A DNA stretch of 64,000 bases from positions 992,001 through 1,056,000 of the forward strand of contig NZ_CP061032.1 in NCBI RefSeq assembly GCF_014490555.1, read 5' to 3'. The translations under genes and the position numbers were made by a program. Numbering within the stretch: position 1 is the first letter of the stretch; each line of letters begins with the position of its first letter. The DNA comes from Corynebacterium lujinxingii (lineage in GTDB: Bacteria > Actinomycetota > Actinomycetes > Mycobacteriales > Mycobacteriaceae). The notes under the pieces were generated by a model. It saw only the letters and a list, made by a program, of their open reading frames with translations. It ran no database searches and was not told the origin of the DNA. Positions 8,660-17,521 of this stretch are shown here, one piece after another.

Positions 8660-9520
8660 ATGCCCACGAACAATCGCCACGTCTCGCACGACGCCGCGGA
8701 CTCGATCGACCCGAGCGAGCAGAGCGGTTTTTTCGGCGCGCGGCTCTCGGCGACGGTGATCCTGCTGCGCGACGGGCTCAGCGGGCTCGAGGTGTGGATG
8801 CAAGAGCGCGTGTTGTCCATGCCGAACTACCCGGGGCTGACCGTATTTCCGGGCGGCGGGGTGGACTCGCGCGATTTCCCGCCGCGTGCGTGGGACGACG
8901 GCGAATTGTGGCTCGGCCGCTCCGCCATTTCGGTGGCGCGCCAAACGGGCGTGACCAAGTACAAGGCGCACGCGCTGATGTTCGCCGCGGTGCGCGAGTT
9001 GTTCGAGGAGACGGGCACGCTGCTCGCGGTTGACGACGACGGCGTGTTGCTCGCCGACGCCCGCCCCTTCCACGACCACCGCCTCAAACTCGAATCCCAC
9101 GAGTTGTCGCTCACCGACGTGCTGCGCGAGTCCAACTTGAACGTGCACGCCGACCTGCTTCGGCCCGCGGCGCGCTGGGTGGGCCGGTCTGAGCGCGGTA
9201 ATTGGTTTGACACGTTCACCTTCGTCGCCGCGAACCCGGAGGGCCAGGAGCCTGACGCCCACACCGGCGAAGCGGACGACGCGAACTGGTTTCCGCCGCA
9301 GCTGCTTCTCGACGGCTGGCGCCACGGGCTAGTCCGCCTCGCCCCGTCCACCTGGGCGCAACTGACGGAGCTGCTCGCGTTCGACACCGTCGAGGATGTC
9401 CTCGCCGCCGCCGGAGCAAGCCTCGCCCCGGTGATCGGCGACCCGGTCGACGACCCGCGCTACCGGGAGTTCTTCACGTTTGTGCCGGTGGATAGGATCG
9501 GCAAGCGCTATGGGATTTAG
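8660..9520 (+). CDS. NUDIX hydrolase
   Basis: A 286-residue cytoplasmic hydrolase of nucleoside diphosphate-linked compounds. The NUDIX box is split: the glycine part (FPGGGVD) near residue 70 and the catalytic RELFEETG near residue 115 are separated by an insert of about 40 residues. This is the arrangement of NUDT19-like CoA/acyl-CoA diphosphatases, so that substrate class is possible but unproven. A GGGGGAG-type ribosome site precedes the ATG. The 3' end overlaps the next gene by 11 nt. Confidence 0.88.
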   Translation: MPTNNRHVSHDAADSIDPSEQSGFFGARLSATVILLRDGLSGLEVWMQERVLSMPNYPGLTVFPGGGVDSRDFPPRAWDDGELWLGRSAISVARQTGVTKYKAHALMFAAVRELFEETGTLLAVDDDGVLLADARPFHDHRLKLESHELSLTDVLRESNLNVHADLLRPAARWVGRSERGNWFDTFTFVAANPEGQEPDAHTGEADDANWFPPQLLLDGWRHGLVRLAPSTWAQLTELLAFDTVEDVLAAAGASLAPVIGDPVDDPRYREFFTFVPVDRIGKRYGI

Positions 9521-10649
9521 CGTTGCCGAGGCGCGCTACCTCGCCGCCCACGCCGACGACATCGCCGCCGTGGAGCCGGAGGTGGCGCTGACGAAGCAGT
9601 CGGTGTTCGCCGACCGGGCGCTGCTCGAGCGCCACTTCGGCGAGTACGCCCGCGCGGTGAGCGTGTGCATCGCCGCCCGGCGCGGGGCGGACGGTAAGTT
9701 CCCGGCAGGCTGGCTCACCGACGCCGACGCCGCCCAGCAGGCCACCCCGGCCCGGGTCGCCGAGGTGCGCGCCGGGCGCATCGCGGGGGCCGGCGCCGAG
9801 TTCGTCCACGACGTGACGTGCTCCATCGGCTCCGAGGCGCCCGCGTTCCGGGAGCGCGGGATCGCGTGGTTGGGCTCCGATCTGGATATGGCGCGGCTGG
9901 TCATGGCGCGGCACAACCTCGGCGCCGACGCGTGGCTTGCGCAGGCCGACGCGCTGGCCCCGGTGTCGACAGGCGGCGTGGTCGTTGCGGACCCGGCCCG
10001 GCGCGCGGGCGGGCGGCGTATCACGGACCCGGCGCAGTTGCTGCCGCCGCTGCCGGATCTCGTCGCGGCGCACGCGGGTGCGGAACTCGCGATTAAGTGC
10101 GCGCCGGGCATCGACTACTCGGGGTGGGACGGGTTAGTCAGCGTGGTGTCCGTGGGCGGCGGGGTGAAAGAGGCTTGTCTGTATACGCCGGGGTTGGGGG
10201 CGGGGGTTCGTCGAGAAGCGGTGGTGCTGCGCGAGGGGGAAGAGCGCGTAACCGACCGCGATCCGGACGAGGTGGAGATCACCGCGCCGCGTGGGTTTAT
10301 CGTTGATCCGGATGGTGCGATCGTGCGCGCAGGCCTGGTGCGCAATTGGGCGGCGCGGCACGGGCTGTCGATGCTCGACGAACACATCGCGTACCTCACC
10401 GGCGATGCGATCCCGGCCGGCTACTCCGGGTTCCCGTTCATCGAAGCGGTGCCGCTGCGCAACCTGAAGAAGGCGCTCGCAGCGCACAGCGCTGGCGCGG
10501 TGGAGATCCTCGTGCGCGGCGTGGACGTGGACCCGGATCAGTTGCGCAAGAAGTTGAAGTTGCGCGGGACGACGCAGATGGCGGTGGTCATCGCGCGCGT
10601 GGGCGATAGCGCGGTGGCGCATGTGTGCGGCAGCCGCGTGCACGCCTAA
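9510..10649 (+). CDS. THUMP-like domain class I SAM-dependent methyltransferase
   Basis: A 379-residue protein starting at ATG 9510, inside the end of the NUDIX gene. The middle carries a Rossmann methyltransferase core: EFVHDVTCSIGSEA (motif I-like), then WLGSDLDMARLVMARHN, then VVVADPARRAGGRR, whose DPARR is the catalytic-loop pattern. The C-terminus is a THUMP-like RNA-binding domain. The target, probably RNA, is unknown. A longer frame upstream lacks family residues and was not used. Confidence 0.87.
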   Translation: MGFSVAEARYLAAHADDIAAVEPEVALTKQSVFADRALLERHFGEYARAVSVCIAARRGADGKFPAGWLTDADAAQQATPARVAEVRAGRIAGAGAEFVHDVTCSIGSEAPAFRERGIAWLGSDLDMARLVMARHNLGADAWLAQADALAPVSTGGVVVADPARRAGGRRITDPAQLLPPLPDLVAAHAGAELAIKCAPGIDYSGWDGLVSVVSVGGGVKEACLYTPGLGAGVRREAVVLREGEERVTDRDPDEVEITAPRGFIVDPDGAIVRAGLVRNWAARHGLSMLDEHIAYLTGDAIPAGYSGFPFIEAVPLRNLKKALAAHSAGAVEILVRGVDVDPDQLRKKLKLRGTTQMAVVIARVGDSAVAHVCGSRVHA

Positions 10650-10652
10650 CCT
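10647..10652 (+). promoter_or_regulatory. -10 box of the cysteine desulfurase gene
   Basis: TAACCT, 7 nt before ATG 10660. Its TAA is also the stop codon of the methyltransferase gene. Confidence 0.6.
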
Positions 10653-10659
10653 GGCAGGC

Positions 10660-11757
10660 ATGGTCTATTTCGATCACGCCGCCACAACCCCCATGCGCCT
10701 AAGCGCGATCGACGCGTGGGTGGAACACGCCGGCGCGCTCAACGCCGGCAGCCAACATGCCGCCGGGCGCCGCGCGAACGCAGTGCTTGCCGACGCCCGC
10801 GAGCGCATCGCCGCCGTCTTAGGCGCCGACCCCGTGGAGGTGGTGTTCACCGGATCCGGCACCGAGGCGAACAACATCGGCGTGCGGGGGCTGTTTGAGG
10901 CCTCGGAGCTGGACCGGGTCGTCGCCACGCCGATCGAGCACCCGGCCGTGCTCGAGGTGGTCAAGTCGCTAGGCCAGACTGAGTGGCTGCCGGTGGGCCG
11001 CGACGGGCATGTGAGCGATCTGGCGCTGCTGGACACCCCGGCGGCGGTGGCGGCGGTGATGTGGGCGAACAACGAAACCGGCGCGATCCAGCCGGTGGCC
11101 GAGGTGGTGGAACGCGCCAGCGCGGCGGGTACACCAGTCCACGTCGACGCGGTGCAGGCCGTCGGCCATGTCCCGGTCGACTTCCACGCCCTCGGGGCGA
11201 CCACATTGGCGGCCAGCGCGCACAAGTTCGGCGGTCCGCGCGGCAGTGGCATCTTGCTGGCGAAGCGGTCGCCGGCGCCGCAGCCGGTCATCTTGGGCGG
11301 CGGGCAAGAGCGCGGGATCCGCTCTGGCACCGTCGATGTCGCCTCGGCCGCCGCGACCGCCGCAGCCCTCGAGGAGGCGGTGGCCGAGACCGCGCAGATT
11401 GAAACACTTCGCGACATGCTCATTGACGGGGTGCGGGAGCGGGTGGATGGGGTGGTCGTCGTCACGCAAGCGCCCGCGCTGCCGGGGCACGCACACTTTT
11501 TGTTCCCCGGCGCGAACGCGGACGCGCTGATCATGCTGCTGGACACGCACGGCATCGAGGTCTCCGCCGGGTCGGCGTGCGCGAGCGGGGTGGTGCGCAT
11601 GAGCCACGTGCTCGAGGCGATGGGGTTCGACGAGCGCGAGGCGATGGGCGCGCTGCGTGTCACGGTGGGGCGCACCAACACGAAAGCGGACGTGGAGCAG
11701 TTCCTCGCCGCCATCCCCGAGGTGGTGGAGCGGGCGCGTGCGGCCGGCGCGCTCTAG
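10660..11757 (+). CDS. Cysteine desulfurase (NifS/IscS family)
   Basis: A PLP enzyme that moves sulfur from cysteine to acceptor proteins. The 365-residue product starts MVYFDHAATTP. The PLP lysine is in SAHKFGGPRGSG and the persulfide cysteine in GSACASGVVRMSH. The next conserved tRNA gene, mnmA, needs sulfur from such an enzyme and lies 4.7 kb downstream, beyond four inserted genes, so supply for 2-thiouridine is the likely role. Fe-S assembly is an alternative. Confidence 0.93.
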   Translation: MVYFDHAATTPMRLSAIDAWVEHAGALNAGSQHAAGRRANAVLADARERIAAVLGADPVEVVFTGSGTEANNIGVRGLFEASELDRVVATPIEHPAVLEVVKSLGQTEWLPVGRDGHVSDLALLDTPAAVAAVMWANNETGAIQPVAEVVERASAAGTPVHVDAVQAVGHVPVDFHALGATTLAASAHKFGGPRGSGILLAKRSPAPQPVILGGGQERGIRSGTVDVASAAATAAALEEAVAETAQIETLRDMLIDGVRERVDGVVVVTQAPALPGHAHFLFPGANADALIMLLDTHGIEVSAGSACASGVVRMSHVLEAMGFDEREAMGALRVTVGRTNTKADVEQFLAAIPEVVERARAAGAL

Positions 11758-11791
11758 CGTGTCGCGTGTGACTTGTGTGAATTGGGTGCAC

Positions 11792-11797
11792 TAGTGT
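11792..11797 (+). promoter_or_regulatory. -10 box of the GH25 gene
   Basis: TAGTGT, 7 nt before ATG 11805. Confidence 0.55.
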
Positions 11798-11804
11798 TGC
11801 CCGC

Positions 11805-12854
11805 ATGCAGATGACTCGCCGTATCCGTTCCGCAGCCGCCGCGGCGGCCGCTTTGCTCGTCGCCACGACCGTGACCCCGCTGGGTGAAGCCGATGCGCAA
11901 TCGATCCCCGGCGTGGTCTCCGGTGTCGACGTCGCGGGCCACCAGCGACCGGGCGGCGCCGCCATCGACTGGCGCTCCGTGGGCACGATCGGCGGGCAGG
12001 ACTTCGCGTTTGTGAAGGCGTCCGAGGGTGAGGGCTGGAAGAACGTCTTCTACGACGAGGACGCCAAGGCCGCCACCGACGCCGGGCTGAAGGTCGGCGC
12101 CTACCACTACGCCCGCCCCGCCGAGGACCCGGTGACACAGGCGCGCTACTTCGCCTCCGTGGTCAACCAGGGCCCGGCCACGCAGCTGCCGCCGGTGCTC
12201 GACCTCGAGGTCGACGAAGGGCTCGGCCCCGTCCAGCTCGCGGCGTGGACGCAGCGCTTCTTATCCGAGGTCGAGGCGCAGACTGGCAAGCGCCCGATGC
12301 TCTACACGTACCGCTACTTCTGGTACGAGCGCATGAGCAACACCTCCGCGTTCACCTCGTACCCGCTGTGGCTCGCCGCCTACCAGAATCAGCCGCCGGC
12401 CCCGGTCGGCGGGTGGGACAAGCTGTCGTTTTGGCAGCGCAGCGACTCGGGCCGGGTCGTGGGTATCAACACGCCGGTGGACATGAACATCTACAACGGC
12501 ACCTCCGGCCAGTTGAACCAGTTCGCCGCGGGCAACCTGCGCGCCGGCGGCGGCGTACTCGAGGCGTTCCAGGCACCGGATTCCGGCGAGTTGAAGGTTC
12601 TCGAGCAGGACAGCACCAAGCTCGTCGTGGCCATCCTTGCGCTCGCTGCCGGCGGGTTCGGCGCGCAGCAGCTTATCGACGCCGCCCGCCTCGCCGGCTT
12701 CGACATCACCGATGCGAACAACATCGCGAACCTGGTCAAGCAACTCGCGGCGCAAGGCGAGCTGCCGATCGACGATCTACGCAACATGATGGTCGGCGAC
12801 TATCAGGTCGGCGACCTGCTCATCTTGCTGGATAACGCGCTGAAGGCTGCTTAG
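11805..12854 (+). CDS. Secreted GH25 muramidase (lysozyme)
   Basis: A 349-residue exported protein. Residues 1 to about 31 form a signal peptide (RRIR, alanine-rich core, likely cut after EADA). The GH25 domain follows, with GVDVAGHQ at its start, FVKASEG, VGAYHYARP, PPVLDLEVDEG (the Asp/Glu pair) and WLAAYQ. The remaining 120 residues after NGTSGQLNQF are helical and unlike known wall-binding repeats. The likely role is peptidoglycan cleavage during growth or competition. It converges on and overlaps the next gene by 4 nt. Confidence 0.9.
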   Translation: MQMTRRIRSAAAAAAALLVATTVTPLGEADAQSIPGVVSGVDVAGHQRPGGAAIDWRSVGTIGGQDFAFVKASEGEGWKNVFYDEDAKAATDAGLKVGAYHYARPAEDPVTQARYFASVVNQGPATQLPPVLDLEVDEGLGPVQLAAWTQRFLSEVEAQTGKRPMLYTYRYFWYERMSNTSAFTSYPLWLAAYQNQPPAPVGGWDKLSFWQRSDSGRVVGINTPVDMNIYNGTSGQLNQFAAGNLRAGGGVLEAFQAPDSGELKVLEQDSTKLVVAILALAAGGFGAQQLIDAARLAGFDITDANNIANLVKQLAAQGELPIDDLRNMMVGDYQVGDLLILLDNALKAA

Positions 12855-13639
12855 TCGCGGCGTGGGGTCGTCGCAAAGCGACGCGCCCACGTCTCGCCCT
12901 TGAACTGCGCGGGTACCCCGCCTTTGAGCAACTCGCGGGTGAGTACGTCGCCCGCCTCGATGGGGCGGTTCGCGCCGATAAGCACGATGTTTCCGTACCG
13001 GCGGCCTTTGAACATCGGCGGGTCCGCGATCGCCGCGACGTGCGGAAACACCTCCAGCATGCCCGCGATCTCCTCCTTCGCCTCCTTCAGGTTCGCGTGT
13101 GAGCCGCAGTTGGCAATGTAGAAGCCGCGCTCGCTTAGCGACGACCGCGCCGCCGCATAAAACTCCACCGTCGTCAGATTCCGCGGGGTGGTGGCCGAGG
13201 AGAACACGTCGCGGATAATCACGTCGCGTGTGGCGGGTTTGAACGAGGCGGTGACCTCGCGCGCGTCGCCGACGCGGATCTTCACCGTCGGCGCCCGGGG
13301 GATGTCGAACAGTTCGCGCGCGAGCACGGCGAGATCGCTGTCGATCTCCACGACCGTACTGCGCGAGCCCTTCCACTTACTGGCGAAGTAGCGCGCCAAC
13401 GTGCACGCCCCGCCGCCAAGGTGCGTTATCCGCGACTTCGATTTCGCCTCGTCCGGGTAGTGGGTGTCCAGAAAATCCGCAATCCAGCGCATGTACTCGA
13501 AGTCGAGGCGCTCGGGATCACCCGGCACGATGTGCGAACTGGGCACCCCGTTGACGAGCAGCACCATCGAGCCGTCGGGCTCGTGGAGCACCTCGGCGAC
13601 ACCGGTGTCGATCTCGTGAAACTCACTTTTGGCGACCAT
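12851..13639 (-). CDS. Spermidine-synthase-like methyltransferase-fold protein
   Basis: A 262-residue protein with the spermidine-synthase Rossmann fold: ITHLGGGACTLARYFA (cofactor loop), VVEIDSDLAVLARELF, IRVGDAREV and DVIIRDVFSSATTP. No other polyamine gene is adjacent. Related actinobacterial proteins are labelled spermidine synthase without proof, so only the fold is secure. Confidence 0.8.
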   Translation of the reverse strand: MVAKSEFHEIDTGVAEVLHEPDGSMVLLVNGVPSSHIVPGDPERLDFEYMRWIADFLDTHYPDEAKSKSRITHLGGGACTLARYFASKWKGSRSTVVEIDSDLAVLARELFDIPRAPTVKIRVGDAREVTASFKPATRDVIIRDVFSSATTPRNLTTVEFYAAARSSLSERGFYIANCGSHANLKEAKEEIAGMLEVFPHVAAIADPPMFKGRRYGNIVLIGANRPIEAGDVLTRELLKGGVPAQFKGETWARRFATTPRRD

Positions 13640-13647
13640 GGCAGGTG

Positions 13648-13653
13648 AGGGTA
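13648..13653 (-). promoter_or_regulatory. -10 box of the spermidine-synthase-like gene
   Basis: Minus-strand TACCCT, 8 nt before ATG 13639. Confidence 0.5.
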
Positions 13654-13660
13654 CTAGAGC

Positions 13661-13945
13661 CTAGGACTTCACCAGCCGCGCGATAGCGGCAGACGCCTCT
13701 TTGATCTTGTCCTCGGCTTCTTGCCCGTCGTTGATGGCATTGGCGACGCAGTGCTCCAAGTGATCGTCCAGCAAGCCCAGCGCTACGCCCTTCAGCGCTG
13801 CGTTGACGGCGCTGATCTGGGTGAGGATGTCGATGCAGTAGGCGTTTTCGTCGATCATGCGGTGGATGCCACGGGTCTGCCCCTCGATACGTTTGAGCCG
13901 AGCGAGGTAGCGGTCTTTCTCGCTGATGTAGCCATGGTCGTTCAT
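13661..13945 (-). CDS. csoR: CsoR-type copper-sensing repressor
   Basis: A 94-residue all-helical DUF156 protein. It has RLKRIEGQTRGIHRMIDENAYCIDILTQISAVNAAL and then DDHLEHCVANAI, which supply the Cys, His and Cys ligands of the CsoR Cu(I) site. AAGGAG precedes the start. It lies 35 nt behind copB on the same strand, so it is read from the copper operon promoter and should repress its own operon through the palindrome at 16350-16366. Other metal sensors share the fold, but the ATPase partner supports copper. Confidence 0.88.
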   Translation of the reverse strand: MNDHGYISEKDRYLARLKRIEGQTRGIHRMIDENAYCIDILTQISAVNAALKGVALGLLDDHLEHCVANAINDGQEAEDKIKEASAAIARLVKS

Positions 13946-13980
13946 GATGGGTCTCCTTGTTTGGTGTGGACGGTACCGGT

Positions 13981-16266
13981 CTACTTGGACCGGTCAAGGA
14001 TCCGGTCGGTGCTGCTCTGCGGGGTGAGGTCGAGGCGGCGGAGCAGCTGCGCATTGAGGGCGACGACGACGGTTGAGGCCGACATCAGGATGGCGCCGAC
14101 GCTCATCGGCATCACGAACCCGATTGGGGCGAGGATACCGGCAGCCAGCGGAACGGACACCAGGTTGTAGCCGGCCGCCCACCACAGGTTCTGCTTCATC
14201 TTCCGGTAGGACGCACGGGAGAGCTCGATGACCGAAAGCACCGACCGCGGGTCGGAGCTTGCCAGGACGACACCCGCCGAGCCGATGGCCACGTCTGTGC
14301 CAGCACCGATCGCGAGGCCGACATCGGCCTGGGCCAGCGCGGGGGCGTCGTTGACGCCGTCGCCGACCATGGCGACCTTGTGTCCCTCGGCTTGCAGTTC
14401 CTTGACCTTCGCGGCCTTGTGCTCGGGACGCACGCCTGCGAAGACCCGGTCAATGCCCAGGTCCTTGGCCACGGTGTCCGCGACGGCCTGCGCATCGCCG
14501 GTGATCATGACGACTTGGGCGCCCGCAGAGTGCAGCGCGTCGACGGCGTCGCGGGACTCGGGACGGATCTCGTCGGCAAGCCGGAGTGCTCCGATCACTT
14601 CGCCGTCAGCGAGGACGTGGAGAATGATCGCGCCCTCCTTTCGCCACTCGTCTGCGATGGGGAGCTCTTCGGCGGAATGCTTCTCCAGCAGGTAGGGGCC
14701 ACCGACCTCGATTACCTCACCGTCAACAGTTGCCTTCACGCCCACTGCTGGGGACGAAGAAAAGTCGATTGCCTGCGGGACGGCTACGCCACGGGTCTGA
14801 GCAGCCCCGGTGATGGCGCGTGCGAGCGGGTGCTCGCTGTCTGCCTCGGCGGCCGCCGCAAGGGCAAGCACGTCTTCTTTATCACGCCCGCCGGCGGTGT
14901 CGATCGCGGTGACGGTGGGTTCGCCCTTGGTGAGAGTGCCGGTCTTGTCGAACAGTACTGCGTCGACGGTGCGCATGGATTCAAGTGCGAGCCGATCCTT
15001 GATCAGCACCCCGCCGCGGGCGGCGCGCTCGGTCGCAATCGAGACGACCAGCGGGATCGCAAGGCCTAGGGCGTGGGGGCAGGCGATGACGAGCACCGTG
15101 ATAGTGCGCACCACGGCGTCGTTTGGCATGCCGACGACGGTCCAGACCACGGCGGTCAGAATGGCAGCGCCGAGGGTGAACCAGAACAGCCAGGCAGCAG
15201 CCTTGTCCGCGAGACGTTGCGCGCGTGACGACGATTCCTGCGCATCGGTGACGAGCTTTTGAATGCCGGCCAGCGCGGTGTCGCCACCCGTGGCCGTGAC
15301 CTCGATGCGCAGACCCGAGTCTGTCGCGATGGTGCCAGCGACCACCTGCTCTCCTTCACCGCGGCGCACCGTTTTCGACTCACCGGTGACCATCGACTCG
15401 TCCATGCTGGCGCTGCCGTCGACGATTGTGCCGTCGGCAGGTACGGACGCGCCGGGCCGCACGATCACGACATCGCCGACCTCAAGATCCGCCGGGGTGA
15501 CCTTTACAACTTCGTCGCCGTCGATCTTTTCGGCCTCGTCGGGCAGAAGAGCGGCGAGCGAGTCCAGGGCCGAGGTGGTCTGGGCGAGGGAGCGCATCTC
15601 GATCCAGTGCCCCAGCAGCATGATGACCACCAGCAGCGCCAGTTCCCACCAGAAATTCAGCCCGCTGTCTAGCAAGTTCAGGCTCGCACCCCAAGAGGAG
15701 ACGAAGGCGACCGTGATCGCGAGCGCGATCAGCAGCATCATGCCGGGTTTGCGGGAGCGGATCTCTGAGACCGCCCCGGTCAAGAATGGGCGACCTCCCC
15801 AGAAGTAAATGACCGTGCCCAAAAGCGGCGAGATCCACCGGACCCATTCCGCGTCAGGCAGCTGGTAGCCGATGAGATGGGCGAAGGTTTCGTTAAATCC
15901 GACGACCGGGATCGCGAGAACCAGCATGATCCAGAAGAGTCTGCGGAACTGGGCAACGTGATCACCGTGACCACCGTGACCACCGTGTCCTGCGTGGTCG
16001 TGACCACCGTGTCCTGCGTGGTCGTGACCACCGTGTCCTGCGTGGTCGTGACCACCGTGTCCTGCGTGGTCGTGACCACCGTGTCCTGCGTGGTCGTGAC
16101 CACCGTGTCCTGCGTGGTCGTGACCACCGTGTCCTGCGTGGTCGTGACCACCGTGTCCTGCGTGGTCGTGACCACCGTGTCCTGCATGGGCCTCGTGAGC
16201 GTCATGCTCATGATGGCTGGCGTGCCCACCGGGTCCGGTGTCGGAGTGGGCGTGCCTGTCGTTCAT
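13981..16266 (-). CDS. copB: CopB-type (CPH) P1B copper-translocating ATPase
   Basis: A 761-residue membrane ATPase that exports copper (CopB family, P1B-3). The membrane motif is CPH (Cys396-Pro-His398), not the CPC of CopA. The phosphorylated Asp440 is in DKTGTLTKG, and MVGDGVNDAPAL marks the hinge. Residues 1 to about 105 are a His-rich metal-binding tail without CxxC domains; residues about 31-94 are eight identical GGHDHAGH units. The frame is open to 16329, but AAAGGA before ATG 16266 and the family start (MNDRHAH) fix the start. It forms an operon with csoR. Confidence 0.95.
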   Translation of the reverse strand: MNDRHAHSDTGPGGHASHHEHDAHEAHAGHGGHDHAGHGGHDHAGHGGHDHAGHGGHDHAGHGGHDHAGHGGHDHAGHGGHDHAGHGGHDHAGHGGHGGHGDHVAQFRRLFWIMLVLAIPVVGFNETFAHLIGYQLPDAEWVRWISPLLGTVIYFWGGRPFLTGAVSEIRSRKPGMMLLIALAITVAFVSSWGASLNLLDSGLNFWWELALLVVIMLLGHWIEMRSLAQTTSALDSLAALLPDEAEKIDGDEVVKVTPADLEVGDVVIVRPGASVPADGTIVDGSASMDESMVTGESKTVRRGEGEQVVAGTIATDSGLRIEVTATGGDTALAGIQKLVTDAQESSSRAQRLADKAAAWLFWFTLGAAILTAVVWTVVGMPNDAVVRTITVLVIACPHALGLAIPLVVSIATERAARGGVLIKDRLALESMRTVDAVLFDKTGTLTKGEPTVTAIDTAGGRDKEDVLALAAAAEADSEHPLARAITGAAQTRGVAVPQAIDFSSSPAVGVKATVDGEVIEVGGPYLLEKHSAEELPIADEWRKEGAIILHVLADGEVIGALRLADEIRPESRDAVDALHSAGAQVVMITGDAQAVADTVAKDLGIDRVFAGVRPEHKAAKVKELQAEGHKVAMVGDGVNDAPALAQADVGLAIGAGTDVAIGSAGVVLASSDPRSVLSVIELSRASYRKMKQNLWWAAGYNLVSVPLAAGILAPIGFVMPMSVGAILMSASTVVVALNAQLLRRLDLTPQSSTDRILDRSK
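15985..16185 (-). repeat. Perfect 24-bp tandem repeat in copB
   Basis: Eight identical 24-bp units begin every 24 bp from 15985 to 16153, followed by 9 bp of a ninth copy that then diverges. Each unit encodes GGHDHAGH. Not even silent positions differ between units, which points to recent slippage-driven expansion or homogenisation, so copy number may vary between strains. Confidence 0.95.
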
Positions 16267-16349
16267 GGTTCTGTCCTTTCGTTGCAATTCATGGTTGTGA
16301 TCGGTTCGGCCGTGCTGGGGGCCTAGCACGGCGCCCGTCTCCTAGACTA

Positions 16350-16366
16350 ATACCCCATAGGGGTAT
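16350..16366. promoter_or_regulatory. CsoR operator
   Basis: ATACCCCATAGGGGTAT: perfect 7-bp arms of C-tract/G-tract around ATA, the known shape of CsoR operators. It lies 84 nt upstream of copB and 76 nt upstream of mnmA, in the intergenic region between these divergent genes, and overlaps the probable copB promoter. Confidence 0.8.
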
Positions 16367-16427
16367 ATGTCCAGGAGACTGTCTCCATGCGCGCAGCCGG
16401 ACGTTTCGCCTTTCGTGCTCGCGGGAC

Positions 16428-16433
16428 TACACT
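16428..16433 (+). promoter_or_regulatory. -10 box of mnmA
   Basis: TACACT, 8 nt before ATG 16442. Confidence 0.6.
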
Positions 16434-16441
16434 CCCGCGAC

Positions 16442-17521
16442 ATGCGAGTATTAGCGGCCATGAGCGGCGGAGTTGATTCATCTGTCGCTGCTGCGCGCCT
16501 GGTGGAGGCCGGCCACGATGTCGTCGGCGTGCACCTCGCGTTGAGCAAGGACGCGCAGCAGACGCGCGAGTCCGCCCGCGGGTGCTGCTCGCTCGAGGAC
16601 TCCGCCGATGCGCGCCGCGTGTGCGACAAACTCGGCATCCCGTTTTACGTGTGGGATTTTTCGGACCGGTTCAAAGAAGAGGTCATCGACAACTTCGTCT
16701 GGTCCTACGAACACGGCGAGACCCCGAATCCGTGCCTGCGTTGCAACGAAAAAATCAAGTTCGCGGCACTTTTGGACCGCGCGGTCACGCTCGGCTTCGA
16801 CGCGATCGCCACCGGGCACTACGCGATCATCGACGACGCCGGCAACCTCCGCCGCTCCACCGACCCAAAGAAGGACCAGTCGTACGTCCTCGGTGTGCTC
16901 ACCCGCGACGAGCTGGATCGCTGCATTTTCCCGGTCGGCGACACGGAAAAGCCGCAGATCCGCGAGGAGGCCGCCCGCCACGGCTTCGCCACCGCGTCCA
17001 AGCCGGACTCCTACGACATCTGTTTCATCCCCGACGGCAACACCCAGGCGTTTCTGGGCCGCTCCATCGGCATGCGTCCCGGCATGATCAAGGACACCGA
17101 GGGCAACGAGCTCACCGATCACGACGGGGCGTTCCAGTACACGATCGGCCAGCGCAAGGGTCTGAACATCCGCAGGCCGGCCGCCGACGGCAAGCCGCGT
17201 TACGTCACGGACGTGGACACCGCCACCGGCACCGTGACCGTTGGCCCGCGCGAGGCGCTGAAGGTCAACGAGATCACCGCGGACCGCCTCAAAGTCCTCC
17301 ACCCGGCGATGCAAGGCGAGTTCGAGGCCAACGTGCAGATCCGCGCCCACGGCGGGGTAGTAGCCTGCACCGCGCGTATCGACGACGACCGCATGACACT
17401 TACCCTCCACCAGCCCCTCGAGGGCGTGGCCCGCGGCCAGGCCGCCGTGCTCTACCTGCCGGACCCGGACGGCCAGGGCGACATCGTGCTCGGCTCCGGC
17501 ACCATCTGCGCGACGGCATGA
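16442..17521 (+). CDS. mnmA: tRNA-specific 2-thiouridylase MnmA
   Basis: MnmA thiolates U34 of tRNA Lys, Glu and Gln. The 359-residue protein opens RVLAAMSGGVDSS (PP-loop) and has both catalytic cysteines, in NPCLRCNEKIKF and SYDICFIPDG, plus GQRKGL of the C-terminal part. The frame is open from 16367, but the promoter spacing and family start select ATG 16442. The sulfur donor is presumably the desulfurase at 10660. The last four bases (ATGA) overlap the next start. Confidence 0.96.
   Translation: MRVLAAMSGGVDSSVAAARLVEAGHDVVGVHLALSKDAQQTRESARGCCSLEDSADARRVCDKLGIPFYVWDFSDRFKEEVIDNFVWSYEHGETPNPCLRCNEKIKFAALLDRAVTLGFDAIATGHYAIIDDAGNLRRSTDPKKDQSYVLGVLTRDELDRCIFPVGDTEKPQIREEAARHGFATASKPDSYDICFIPDGNTQAFLGRSIGMRPGMIKDTEGNELTDHDGAFQYTIGQRKGLNIRRPAADGKPRYVTDVDTATGTVTVGPREALKVNEITADRLKVLHPAMQGEFEANVQIRAHGGVVACTARIDDDRMTLTLHQPLEGVARGQAAVLYLPDPDGQGDIVLGSGTICATA

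Noticed and set aside
15985..16185. A CRISPR-like repeat array
   Set aside because: The 24-bp units are contiguous with no spacers and encode an in-frame GGHDHAGH repeat in copB.
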